From a virus, in IMG/VR virus record IMGVR_UViG_3300025603_000704, positions 1-22,919 of that record: a stretch of DNA of 22,919 bases. One strand, 5' to 3'. Positions 1-6,216 of the stretch are shown piece by piece; position 1 is the first letter of the stretch, and each line of letters starts with the position of its first letter. The notes under the pieces are model-generated. The model did not search any database. It was not told where the DNA came from and saw nothing but the letters and a program-made list of their open reading frames with translations. A program made the position numbers and the translations under genes.

Positions 1-483
1 ACCAAAAAAGTTACCAGTAACATTATTGTTATCAGTGTTGACAATAATAGTACTGTCATCGCCTGCAATATTAATTTTATAATTTTGTTGTTCATTGAAG
101 AAATCACTAATTGGTCTTGAAGACCAATTTGCACCGTCAAATACTACCGCATCACCATTTAATGGTGAACTTGAAACAGCTACTCCGCTGAGTTCGTTTA
201 GTGTAAGTACACCAACTCCTGGAACAGATATAGCTTCCCATTTGTTAGATGCGCTAACATAAGTTAGTACATCGTTATTAGATGCACCCGTTAAATCAGT
301 GTCAGTAAGTGAATTCAACGACAAAGATCCGCCTCCGCCAGCGCCTGTAACTAAGGTACCACCAACAGTAGAACCGTCACCTGCGTATAGTAACTTAGTG
401 TCAGTAGTGTAAATTAACTCACCTTCTACTGGTGTTATCAGTTGACGTTCACTATCTGTGCCGCGTCTTAGACGTAATGCCAT
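1..483 (-). CDS. Tail-fibre / receptor-binding-type structural protein, N-terminal part (runs off the window)
   Basis: The frame is open from an ATG at 483 to the window edge, so only the first 161 residues are seen. The N-terminus (MALRLRRGTDSERQLITP, followed by VEGELIYTTDTKLLYAGDG) closely resembles the N-terminal domain of phage major tropism determinant and tail-fibre proteins, which anchors the fibre to the baseplate. A Gly-rich linker (about residues 47-53) and Ser/Thr/Asn/Asp-rich beta-type sequence follow, as in fibre shafts. The start has a strong ribosome site (AGGAG, 8 nt upstream). A perfect T4 late promoter octamer TATAAATA lies at 515-522, which fits late expression of a virion protein. 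The C-terminal receptor-binding part is outside the window, so specificity cannot be judged. Confidence 0.8.
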   Translation of the reverse strand, partial: MALRLRRGTDSERQLITPVEGELIYTTDTKLLYAGDGSTVGGTLVTGAGGGGSLSLNSLTDTDLTGASNNDVLTYVSASNKWEAISVPGVGVLTLNELSGVAVSSSPLNGDAVVFDGANWSSRPISDFFNEQQNYKINIAGDDSTIIVNTDNNNVTGNFFG

Positions 484-514
484 GTGTTATACTCCTAGAA
501 TATCTTATTACTAG

Positions 515-522
515 TATTTATA
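515..522 (-). promoter_or_regulatory. T4-type late promoter (TATAAATA) for the tail-fibre gene
   Basis: The minus strand reads TATAAATA in the 62-base gap between the 105-aa gene and the tail-fibre start, about 30 nt upstream of the ATG. This is the exact late-promoter octamer recognised in T4 by the gp55/gp33/clamp-dependent RNA polymerase. No -35 element is needed for that class. Confidence 0.75.
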
Positions 523-545
523 CATTTTCAAAGATTACCATCAGT

Positions 546-863
546 CTATTTTCGTTTCTTCATAAAACTTTTGGTTCTCTTCTTAACATCAGCTACTACT
601 TTGGAAGTGTTCAATCTAAAGTCAACATGTGAGATTTCGTCATTATATTGCTCAAGAAAAGTTTCTAAACTATTTTCAATTATGTTAACATCGCCGTCGC
701 CTACAGACGACTGCTGATCCAAGTCAATTTCCCATATCTTACCATCATGAAAGTGTACATGTATGTTGTGTATGTATTCTATAGGAACTGCTTTAATCTC
801 AACATCGCCGAATATTTCTGGCCAGTGCTTAATAACTTCTGGTGGGAGTTTATTTTTAGGCAC
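546..863 (-). CDS. Conserved hypothetical phage protein, 105 aa
   Basis: I do not recognise a functional domain. The protein has a mixed alpha/beta N-terminal part with a hydrophobic, His-rich stretch (about residues 30-42, IHNIHVHFHD), an acidic middle, and a very basic C-terminal tail (VKKRTKSFMKKRK). Its start at 863 overlaps the end of the preceding gene by 8 nt, so it is probably translated from the same late message as the 212-aa and 79-aa genes upstream. The setting next to a tail-fibre gene makes a virion or assembly role plausible, but this is inference from position only. Confidence 0.65.
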   Translation of the reverse strand: MPKNKLPPEVIKHWPEIFGDVEIKAVPIEYIHNIHVHFHDGKIWEIDLDQQSSVGDGDVNIIENSLETFLEQYNDEISHVDFRLNTSKVVADVKKRTKSFMKKRK

Positions 864-1494
864 TTGTAGTAGTCTTCTTAGCGGCTACTTTCTTTTTAGT
901 TGGAACCAATTCTTCAGCTTGTCTGCGTAATTCAGCAGCTTCTTTACTCAACCGATCTGCATCACTGCGGAACTTCTTAGCAAGTGTTTCGTCTGTAATT
1001 ACACCGTCATCTGCAACAGCCGCAACACTAGGAGCAGCCGCAGCCATTTCACTAGCAGTCATTGCTGGCTCGCTAGTAGATGCTTGTTGAATAGTTTTTC
1101 CGTCGCTACCTGTAACTGCTAAATCGTTAACTGTAACTCCACGCTGTGCTGCAATAGCTTCATTAAGCTCACTTAGTTTAATAGATGAGTTTTGATTAGG
1201 AATCATTTCAACATCAGCAGTTTTAACTTTAACCATCTTACCAGTTGTGTGGAAACGTGCAAGCATGTTACTACCGTCTGATAGTTGTGTACGCATCATA
1301 ACAGTTGCTAAGTCATCTGCTTGTTGGCCAGATGCAGACTCAACTAACTTGATTAGTGAATCGTGATCGCCTGCTTCTAGGTTTTCAGTTGTTACTACAA
1401 CGCAATGATCTGGATCACCAGGCAATACTTTGTATGCGACAATTACTCTACGCTGATTGTGTGCCATTCGGCCTACATGTTTAAGTGCTGCCAT
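856..1494 (-). CDS. Conserved hypothetical phage protein, 212 aa, possible virion component
   Basis: The ATG at 1494 is preferred over an upstream in-frame start at 1527, because AAGGAG lies 7 nt before it and it directly follows the stop of the 79-aa gene. The protein begins MAALKHVGRMAHNQRRVIVAYKVLPG. A compact N-terminal domain (about residues 1-105) is followed by an Ala/Ser-rich linker and a helical, charged C-terminus that ends in Lys/Ala repeats (KKKVAAKKTTTSA). I recognise the overall pattern as one conserved in T4-like marine phages but know no function. Low-complexity KKAA-type tails are common in nucleic-acid-binding or assembly proteins, which is suggestive only. It overlaps the next gene by 8 nt. 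Confidence 0.7.
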   Translation of the reverse strand: MAALKHVGRMAHNQRRVIVAYKVLPGDPDHCVVVTTENLEAGDHDSLIKLVESASGQQADDLATVMMRTQLSDGSNMLARFHTTGKMVKVKTADVEMIPNQNSSIKLSELNEAIAAQRGVTVNDLAVTGSDGKTIQQASTSEPAMTASEMAAAAPSVAAVADDGVITDETLAKKFRSDADRLSKEAAELRRQAEELVPTKKKVAAKKTTTSA

Positions 1495-1495
1495 G

Positions 1496-1735
1496 TTATG
1501 CTCCTTGTGCCGGCTGCTGTTGTGCAACGGCTGCTAAAAATGTTTCTAGTTTACTGTAAGTTTGTCCTACAGTCATCATCTCATTAGGCTTAAAAGCGCC
1601 ACGTTGACTAGCAACATCAATGATACTTTTTAATGCTTGTAAGTCCTGTACAGTTAAGTCCGGGCCTTGTTGTTCTGTTGCTTGTTCTGCTTCCATCTCT
1701 GGTGCAGTTACTTCAACGTTTGTATCTTCGCTCAT
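1496..1735 (-). CDS. Small conserved phage protein, 79 aa
   Basis: The protein has an acidic, Glu/Gln-rich disordered N-terminus (about residues 1-26), then a helical core with LTVQDLQALKSIIDVASQRG and a motif FKPNEMMTVGQ, ending in a Gln/Ala-rich tail. The core pattern is familiar from T4-like marine phages, where it is annotated as hypothetical. AAGGAG lies 7 nt before the ATG. A late-type octamer AATAAATA sits about 35 nt upstream (1770-1777), so it probably heads the late transcript carrying the 212-aa and 105-aa genes. Function unknown. Confidence 0.72.
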   Translation of the reverse strand: MSEDTNVEVTAPEMEAEQATEQQGPDLTVQDLQALKSIIDVASQRGAFKPNEMMTVGQTYSKLETFLAAVAQQQPAQGA

Positions 1736-1769
1736 AAATGTTCTCCTTGTATAGTATATATGCGTACTT

Positions 1770-1777
1770 TATTTATT
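1770..1777 (-). promoter_or_regulatory. Late-type promoter octamer AATAAATA
   Basis: The minus strand reads AATAAATA, matching the NATAAATA form of the T4-like late promoter at seven fixed positions. It lies 35 nt upstream of the 79-aa gene start and overlaps the last codons of the 93-aa gene. Confidence 0.5.
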
Positions 1778-2054
1778 TGTACTTTAAATGTGGACACGCT
1801 AACATGAAATAACTCATGTCTTTTGTTTCTTCAAAACCGACAGTTAATACTTGAGTTAACTTGTTATTACTGTCTAAGCTTACGTTCTTACCAGCATAAA
1901 ATCTGTTCTTTAAATGCTGTTTAATCCATTTAATTAAACTGTCTTCCAAATTATATGTCATAGGTAAATTAACGTACTCAAAGTGTGGCGGAGCCGATTT
2001 GACTTGCCTCACTTCAAATACATTTAATGGATTAGGTGTTTTATTTTTTATCAT
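1773..2054 (-). CDS. Conserved hypothetical phage protein, 93 aa
   Basis: The start at 2054 overlaps the stop of the VWA/metallopeptidase gene by ATGA, so the two are translationally coupled. The protein starts MIKNKTPNPLNVFEVRQVKS and has a central amphipathic helix (EDSLIKWIKQHLKNRFYAGK, about residues 37-56), a beta-rich stretch and a short C-terminus. No signal peptide or membrane segment is visible. I do not recognise a characterised family. The tight coupling suggests that it works with or near the metallopeptidase protein, or is just a co-expressed small phage gene. Confidence 0.65.
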   Translation of the reverse strand: MIKNKTPNPLNVFEVRQVKSAPPHFEYVNLPMTYNLEDSLIKWIKQHLKNRFYAGKNVSLDSNNKLTQVLTVGFEETKDMSYFMLACPHLKYK

Positions 2055-3361
2055 GCAGCCGCATCGTAGTGTACTGATGTACCAAACGGTCCTTCTAAGT
2101 TCTTATCACGGTTGCTGTGGATAACAAATACTGTATCACAGTAGTCTGGATCACCCCAGCTATCCCATGCATAACCATCTGTAAACATAATTAGTTTCTT
2201 AGGAACATAATCTTGTTCTTTCATGTATGTCCAGTTCGCCATAAAGTCAGTGCCACCGCCACCCATTAGTTCGTAGTCTAACAAGTCTTTGCCATCGTTT
2301 GCAGCAAAATCTTCTTCATTGTATACGTCTGTGTCAAAGCACCATACTTTAATATTATAGTCTGGAAACTCGTCCATAATACCTTTAACTTCTCCTAGGA
2401 AGTCTTTACCTTGTACTTCACCAATTGAGCCGCTCATGTCTATACAAACAGCAACATCAATAGTGTCTTGGAAGTCCATGCTAGGTAATATAGCACCGCT
2501 CATTTGTCCTTTGCGTGAAGGACGACTAAATGTATAATCGCTTCTAATTGAACTTTGTACTGACTGCCGAATAATTTCACGCCAGTTCATCTTAGGCTCT
2601 GTAAGTTCTTTAATCATACGTGCAACTGCGCCTGGAACATTACCTGCTCCTGCACTCTGTGCCGCTGAAATCATATTCTCTTTGATCTCATCTTTAATTT
2701 GTTTTACTTCTTCTTTGCTGTACTTAGGCTTAGACTTGCTAGTAGCATTTCCGTTAACATCCTTACCAACTTCGCCATCGCTAACACCTTCGCCATCGTC
2801 TTCTGAGTCGAGGTGCTCGTCTAGCATTTCACCTAATTGCTTTAAGTACTCTTCGCCCATCTCTTTTGCTTTTTCGTATACATCATCATATACTTCTTCG
2901 CTTGTCCAGCCTTCATATTTAAAGTCCTGGTAGCATTGTACAATACTTGGTATAGTACCAATACGATCACGTACTAGTGTATTGTTTACAATATAGTCTG
3001 CGCTAATGTTATAGATCATAGGATCACGGTCATCTCTACGACCCATGTGATCAAATACCATATGCAAAATTTCGTGTGCAACAACAAACTCAATCTCTTT
3101 ATTATTCATCGCATTAAAGAATTGTGTGTTGTAGTACAAGTTACGACCATCAACGGCAGCAGTACCAAGCCACTCATCTGCTGCAACAATACGCAAACGT
3201 GTAGCCATGTTGCCAAAGAAAGGATGGCGCAATAGTAAACCAATACGTGCCGTAATAATACGGTCCATAACTATTACACGCATTTCTTCTAGTGCTTCTG
3301 GAGTAATATCTGGGTCCGGAGTAAAGTTTTTTAGTTCACTTTGTGTATCTTTAGTAGCCAT
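2051..3361 (-). CDS. Metallopeptidase-like plus VWA domain protein (DUF2201-type), partner of MoxR ATPase
   Basis: This 436-aa protein has two recognisable parts. The N-terminal part carries a zinc-peptidase motif HEILH (residues 96-100) with a downstream ISADYIVN segment that may supply a third ligand. The C-terminal part is a von Willebrand A fold with a MIDAS metal site: DMSGS (D308, S310, S312), GGGGTDF (T371) and FTDG (D395). A charged linker rich in Asp, Glu and Lys (about 180-235) separates them. In bacteria, metallopeptidase/VWA proteins of this class are encoded beside MoxR AAA+ ATPases and are thought to act with them as remodelling or chaperone machines. The same pairing is seen here with the gene at 3578-4663. 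Its own strong sigma70-type promoter lies at 3393-3421. The actual substrate is unknown, and catalysis is not proved by the motif alone. Confidence 0.85.
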   Translation of the reverse strand: MATKDTQSELKNFTPDPDITPEALEEMRVIVMDRIITARIGLLLRHPFFGNMATRLRIVAADEWLGTAAVDGRNLYYNTQFFNAMNNKEIEFVVAHEILHMVFDHMGRRDDRDPMIYNISADYIVNNTLVRDRIGTIPSIVQCYQDFKYEGWTSEEVYDDVYEKAKEMGEEYLKQLGEMLDEHLDSEDDGEGVSDGEVGKDVNGNATSKSKPKYSKEEVKQIKDEIKENMISAAQSAGAGNVPGAVARMIKELTEPKMNWREIIRQSVQSSIRSDYTFSRPSRKGQMSGAILPSMDFQDTIDVAVCIDMSGSIGEVQGKDFLGEVKGIMDEFPDYNIKVWCFDTDVYNEEDFAANDGKDLLDYELMGGGGTDFMANWTYMKEQDYVPKKLIMFTDGYAWDSWGDPDYCDTVFVIHSNRDKNLEGPFGTSVHYDAAA

Positions 3362-3392
3362 TATCGACGCCCCTTTGTTAACTTATACATAT

Positions 3393-3421
3393 ATTATAGC
3401 ACTGATTAGTATATATGTCAA
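3393..3421 (-). promoter_or_regulatory. Sigma70-type promoter for the VWA/metallopeptidase gene
   Basis: The minus strand has TTGACA (3416-3421), a 17-bp spacer, and TATAAT (3393-3398) preceded by TGC, an extended -10. This is a full consensus match. It lies 32 nt upstream of the gene start, just after the stop of the small lipoprotein gene. Confidence 0.85.
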
Positions 3422-3424
3422 CCT

Positions 3425-3562
3425 TTAATACTGGTCTTCATCATCACCAGACATCTTTTCTTTGGACCATTCAGCAGTTGCAGTAATATCCTTACCAAGT
3501 CCGCCTACAGTTGAACAAGCACCTAGTGCCATTGCCATTAGTACGATTAAAAATAATTTCAT
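3425..3562 (-). CDS. Entericidin-like small lipoprotein, 45 aa
   Basis: The ATG at 3562 has AGGAG 7 nt upstream, and the frame ends with TAA at 3425. The product has a short positive N-terminus, a hydrophobic stretch and a lipobox (LGAC, C16): MKLFLIVLMAMALGAC, then STVGGLGKDITATAEWSKEKM and an acidic tail. The order of lipobox, C-S/N-T-V, G-x-G-K-D-I and a short amphipathic helix is the pattern of the entericidin A/B family, tiny lipidated cell-envelope peptides linked to bacteriolysis and its control. The mature lipopeptide would be 30 residues in the host membrane. The gene starts 15 nt after the MoxR stop, so it is probably co-transcribed with MoxR. Alternatives are a spanin-like or superinfection-exclusion lipoprotein. 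Lipoprotein identity is firm; entericidin kinship is by motif only. Confidence 0.78.
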   Translation of the reverse strand: MKLFLIVLMAMALGACSTVGGLGKDITATAEWSKEKMSGDDEDQY

Positions 3563-3577
3563 TTGAATCTCCTATTA

Positions 3578-4663
3578 TTAAGCTTCTTGTGCGGCTTTAA
3601 TATACTTACCATAACGCTCATGGAATTCATCAAAACACGCTACTTCATCTGGATCAATGGGCAAACCGTACTGTGTTAGTGCAAGCTTGATGCCCATAAC
3701 AACTAGTTCAGTATCAAAGTTATCCATTGAAAAGCGCAGGAAGTTGTTCACTTTGTCATCGAACTTCTTGTCGCCTGCGTCACACGCTTCTTTAAGTTCA
3801 TAGCATAAGGACACAGTTAGTGAGTACATAGCACTAATCTCTTTGGAATTCATCTCTTTTACTTTGCCTGCTAGGATGTCAGTTGGATTAGGCATGCTAG
3901 ATGCAACTTTACGGTGCGCCATAAACTTAACTGCTAGTCCTTCACCAACTGCACCTGCTACTAAGTCAGTAGTAGTTGCTTCGTCTAGGTCATCGTCTAG
4001 CAATTCGCTAACAAAAGACCAACTACGAGGAGTTGCAAAGCTACGGCTTGAACTCTTAGGATCAAAGTCATATAAGTCTTTCTTTGCAAAGGTTAAGTAG
4101 CCAATAACGTCTGTGTTGATGTTGTTGTTAACACTCCACTGGAACCAGTCGTCAAAGTTAACAGAAAGTTCTAAGTGGATAAAGCGGTTAGCTAACGGAG
4201 CAGGCATCCTATAAGTAACACCCTTGTCAGCTTCACGGTTACCAGCCGCAACAATCATTACGTTGTCTGGTAGCTTGTAAGTGCCTACACGACGGTTAAG
4301 AATTAGTTGATATGCTGCCGCTTGCACACTAGGTGCTGCTGAGTTCATTTCGTCTAGGAATAGTATAATGTGATCAAATTGAGCAGCAAACTCTTCGCTT
4401 GGTAATTCACTAGGCGCACCCCACACCATAGTACCTGAGTTGCTGTCGAAGTATGGAATACCTTTAATATCTGTAGGTTCCCAAAGCGACAAACGAATGT
4501 CAATTAAATGTGAATTTGAAAAAGTGTCACAGATCTGTGATACAATATCAGATTTGCCAATGCCCGGAGCTCCCCAAAGGAAGATAGGACGTTTCTTTTT
4601 TAGTGCATGGGTAATACTGTTTTTTGCGCCATTTGGACTAACTGTGCGAGTTGAAGTATCCAT
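3578..4663 (-). CDS. MoxR-family AAA+ ATPase
   Basis: The 361-aa protein has the full AAA+ set: Walker A GAPGIGKS (31-38), Walker B IILFLDEMN (98-106), sensor 1 AAGNRE (138-143), and PAPLANRF (153-160) with the arginine-finger-type Arg. The LDEMN and PAPLANRF forms are typical of MoxR proteins, ring ATPases that remodel or activate partner proteins, usually VWA-domain partners. The metallopeptidase/VWA gene lies two genes downstream, which supports a working pair. A sigma70-type promoter is at 4709-4736, and the only ribosome-site-like sequence before the ATG is a loosely spaced GAGG. The C-terminal third (about 200-361) has no motif I can name. Target in the infected cell unknown. Confidence 0.88.
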   Translation of the reverse strand: MDTSTRTVSPNGAKNSITHALKKKRPIFLWGAPGIGKSDIVSQICDTFSNSHLIDIRLSLWEPTDIKGIPYFDSNSGTMVWGAPSELPSEEFAAQFDHIILFLDEMNSAAPSVQAAAYQLILNRRVGTYKLPDNVMIVAAGNREADKGVTYRMPAPLANRFIHLELSVNFDDWFQWSVNNNINTDVIGYLTFAKKDLYDFDPKSSSRSFATPRSWSFVSELLDDDLDEATTTDLVAGAVGEGLAVKFMAHRKVASSMPNPTDILAGKVKEMNSKEISAMYSLTVSLCYELKEACDAGDKKFDDKVNNFLRFSMDNFDTELVVMGIKLALTQYGLPIDPDEVACFDEFHERYGKYIKAAQEA

Positions 4664-4708
4664 GTTGTGTTCCCTCTTTGTTTAGTGCTTTATTTAAACT
4701 ATACATAT

Positions 4709-4736
4709 ATTATAGCACCATTACAGCATTTGTCAA
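4709..4736 (-). promoter_or_regulatory. Sigma70-type promoter for the MoxR gene
   Basis: The minus strand has TTGACA (4731-4736), a 16-bp spacer, and TGC-TATAAT (-10 at 4709-4714). The sequence around and after the -10 (TGCTATAATATATGTATA) is identical to that of the promoter at 3393-3421, suggesting duplication or a shared control element. Confidence 0.8.
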
Positions 4737-4745
4737 CCATTTTCT

Positions 4746-4776
4746 AAAAAAAGAACCTATTACAAATCAATAGGTT
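4746..4776 (-). terminator. Rho-independent terminator after the 127-aa gene
   Basis: On the minus strand an 8-bp perfect stem (AACCTATT / AATAGGTT, arms at 4769-4776 and 4754-4761) with a 7-nt loop is followed, after one C, by seven T residues (4752-4746). The stem starts within the stop codon of the 127-aa gene and lies just upstream of the MoxR promoter, so it separates two transcription units. Confidence 0.8.
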
Positions 4777-5158
4777 AGGATTTTTTTTGTCTATTAACTG
4801 CTTTTGTTAAGCCATATTTGCGCAAGTCGCCACTAAAAAGGGTGAGTTCAACTGCTTTCTTTTCGTTAGTTACTACAATACTTCGGTTTGTTAGATAGTA
4901 AGGACAGTCAATGAACTTGTCGAGGTGGATAATAACTTGGGTAGATAATGGTACATCTCTTGGATATGGTATGTCATATGTTGCCAATTCTATTAAGGTT
5001 AGCATATCAAACCCCATCTCTGTTAGTCGCAAGCCGCCTGAGTTTTTGTCTCTGTTGTTTTTCCACCAAAGTGGCATATACTCTTTTACGGCTGTTTCGT
5101 TTGTACTTTTGCCAAGTTCTTTCAGAAAGAGCTTAGTATATGTCTCTTTCCAGTTCAT
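4775..5158 (-). CDS. Conserved hypothetical phage protein, 127 aa
   Basis: It begins MNWKETYTKLFLKELGKSTN and includes GGLRLTEMGFDML (about residues 41-53) and a later YYLTNRSIVV segment. No signal peptide or membrane helix is visible. The LRLTEMGF stretch looks like a small winged-helix or DNA-associated fold, but that is a guess. I recognise this as a protein repeatedly found in T4-like marine phages without a known function. It is coupled by ATGA to the 96-aa gene and is followed immediately by a strong terminator, so it is the last gene of its unit. Confidence 0.7.
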   Translation of the reverse strand: MNWKETYTKLFLKELGKSTNETAVKEYMPLWWKNNRDKNSGGLRLTEMGFDMLTLIELATYDIPYPRDVPLSTQVIIHLDKFIDCPYYLTNRSIVVTNEKKAVELTLFSGDLRKYGLTKAVNRQKKS

Positions 5159-5445
5159 ACTTCAGTAACTACTTCGCCCGAAGTAAGTTTATATACTGAA
5201 AAGTCTTCACATCTAAACAGTTCGTTTAACTTTTTAGCAAGATTATGTGCATGACCTGGATTACTAAAGCTAGTCTTCTTATATTTAGGACCAGGGTAAT
5301 TAGTAAGCGCATTTGCACTTTTAAGATTAAATGGCTTTTCTTGATGAAATACTGCCCATATAGCGTCAGCTTCTAGAACTTGCTCGCTCTTATAGGTTTT
5401 ATTGTTTATATTTTCTAATATAACTGTTGGCTTTGGCCTACTCAT
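5155..5445 (-). CDS. Conserved hypothetical phage protein, 96 aa
   Basis: The small protein has a beta-rich N-terminus (PTVILENINNKTYKSEQVLE), a central PGPKYKKTSFSNPGHAHNLAKKLNELF stretch that looks like a conserved ligand- or nucleic-acid-contact segment, and a short C-terminal TSGEVV. The pattern recurs in T4-like marine phages, but the function is unknown. The start codon at 5445 lies in the 3' arm of a 9-bp inverted repeat whose loop holds the ribosome site, so its translation may be controlled. It overlaps the next gene by ATGA. Confidence 0.7.
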   Translation of the reverse strand: MSRPKPTVILENINNKTYKSEQVLEADAIWAVFHQEKPFNLKSANALTNYPGPKYKKTSFSNPGHAHNLAKKLNELFRCEDFSVYKLTSGEVVTEV

Positions 5446-5477
5446 ATGCGTAATTCCTTTTAATTAACTACGCATAT
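5444..5477 (-). promoter_or_regulatory. Leader hairpin enclosing the ribosome-binding site of the 96-aa gene
   Basis: Arms at 5469-5477 and 5444-5452 are perfect 9-bp complements (ATATGCGTA / TACGCATAT) with a 16-nt loop. The loop holds the AAAAGGAA ribosome site and the 3' arm includes the start codon. If the RNA folds this way the initiation region is partly hidden. Confidence 0.45.
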
Positions 5478-5484
5478 ATTTATC
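5477..5484 (-). promoter_or_regulatory. Possible late-type promoter octamer GATAAATA
   Basis: The minus strand reads GATAAATA, fitting NATAAATA, 32 nt upstream of the 96-aa gene. It touches the 5' arm of the leader hairpin. In AT-rich DNA an isolated match of this kind can be chance. Confidence 0.35.
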
Positions 5485-5507
5485 TTTTTGAAAAGTTATC
5501 TACGTAC

Positions 5508-5750
5508 TTAAAACTTAGAACCGCCATCTAAATTAATCTGAATAACTTCATCGTCGCTGTTGTTAGACTGCGCAACTAATAGTTCAAGGTCACCATGTAA
5601 GCGACTCATAACAGCACCTAATGTAAACGCTAAGTTTTTAGCTGTATTCATATCTAGTGTAACGTTAGGAGCTCTACTAGCTTCAGCAGCCTTTACAGCA
5701 TTTAAAAACTGTTGTAAAGGTATAGTATTCAATGGCTCAATGTTTGGCAC
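5508..5750 (-). CDS. Conserved hypothetical phage protein, 80 aa
   Basis: The protein is mostly helical: LQQFLNAVKAAEASRAPNVT, then LDMNTAKNLAFTLGAVMSRLHGDLELL, ending in an acidic strand and INLDGGSKF. The DMNTAKNLAFTLG..MSRL core is familiar from T4-like marine phages as a hypothetical protein. It overlaps the end of the preceding 159-aa gene by 14 nt, which fits co-translation with the RNase H unit. No motif gives a function. Confidence 0.65.
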   Translation of the reverse strand: MPNIEPLNTIPLQQFLNAVKAAEASRAPNVTLDMNTAKNLAFTLGAVMSRLHGDLELLVAQSNNSDDEVIQINLDGGSKF

Positions 5751-6216
5751 GACGAAGCTCCGATCTCATTTCTATTTCTGTTTTAAATGGGCCTTTAGAG
5801 TTATAACGTTCGATTGTGATTAACTTAGGACAAAAACTCTTAACCCAGCCTTTTTCAAACTCAATAATGTAGTAGCCTGCACAGTATGCACTTTTTGACT
5901 TGTTTGACTTAGTAAACAACGGAAGCTTGCGTACTACATCATACATTGTATTATAAGGACTTACGCTAGTAGGAAATCCATGCACTACACTATGTTTAGT
6001 AGTATCTTCTTGCACTTGCTCACTGTGTTCTGTCCAAATGATATCCACTCCAAACTTTTGTTTCATTTGACGCTTGTTATCAAAAAAGCATGTTTCTATT
6101 CCGCTACTAAACAAATAACGATCATCGTTCCATGCCATTGTGCCTATACGTTCGTTACTGTCATTTTCAACAATCCAAAACTTATCTTTTAATACTGGTT
6201 TTGCTTTTAATGTCAT
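5737..6216 (-). CDS. Conserved hypothetical phage protein next to RNase H, 159 aa
   Basis: The start is placed at 6216, because that ATG overlaps the RNase H stop as ATGA and GAGG lies 8 nt upstream; an upstream in-frame start at 6285 would lie inside RNase H. The protein begins MTLKAKPVLKDKFWIVENDS and continues NERIGTMAWNDDRYLFSS. It has several aromatic strands, a Lys/Ser-rich central loop and a basic C-terminus (MRSELRRAKH). It is likely a small nucleic-acid-related protein given its constant pairing with a replication nuclease, but there is no diagnostic motif. Function unknown. Confidence 0.7.
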   Translation of the reverse strand: MTLKAKPVLKDKFWIVENDSNERIGTMAWNDDRYLFSSGIETCFFDNKRQMKQKFGVDIIWTEHSEQVQEDTTKHSVVHGFPTSVSPYNTMYDVVRKLPLFTKSNKSKSAYCAGYYIIEFEKGWVKSFCPKLITIERYNSKGPFKTEIEMRSELRRAKH

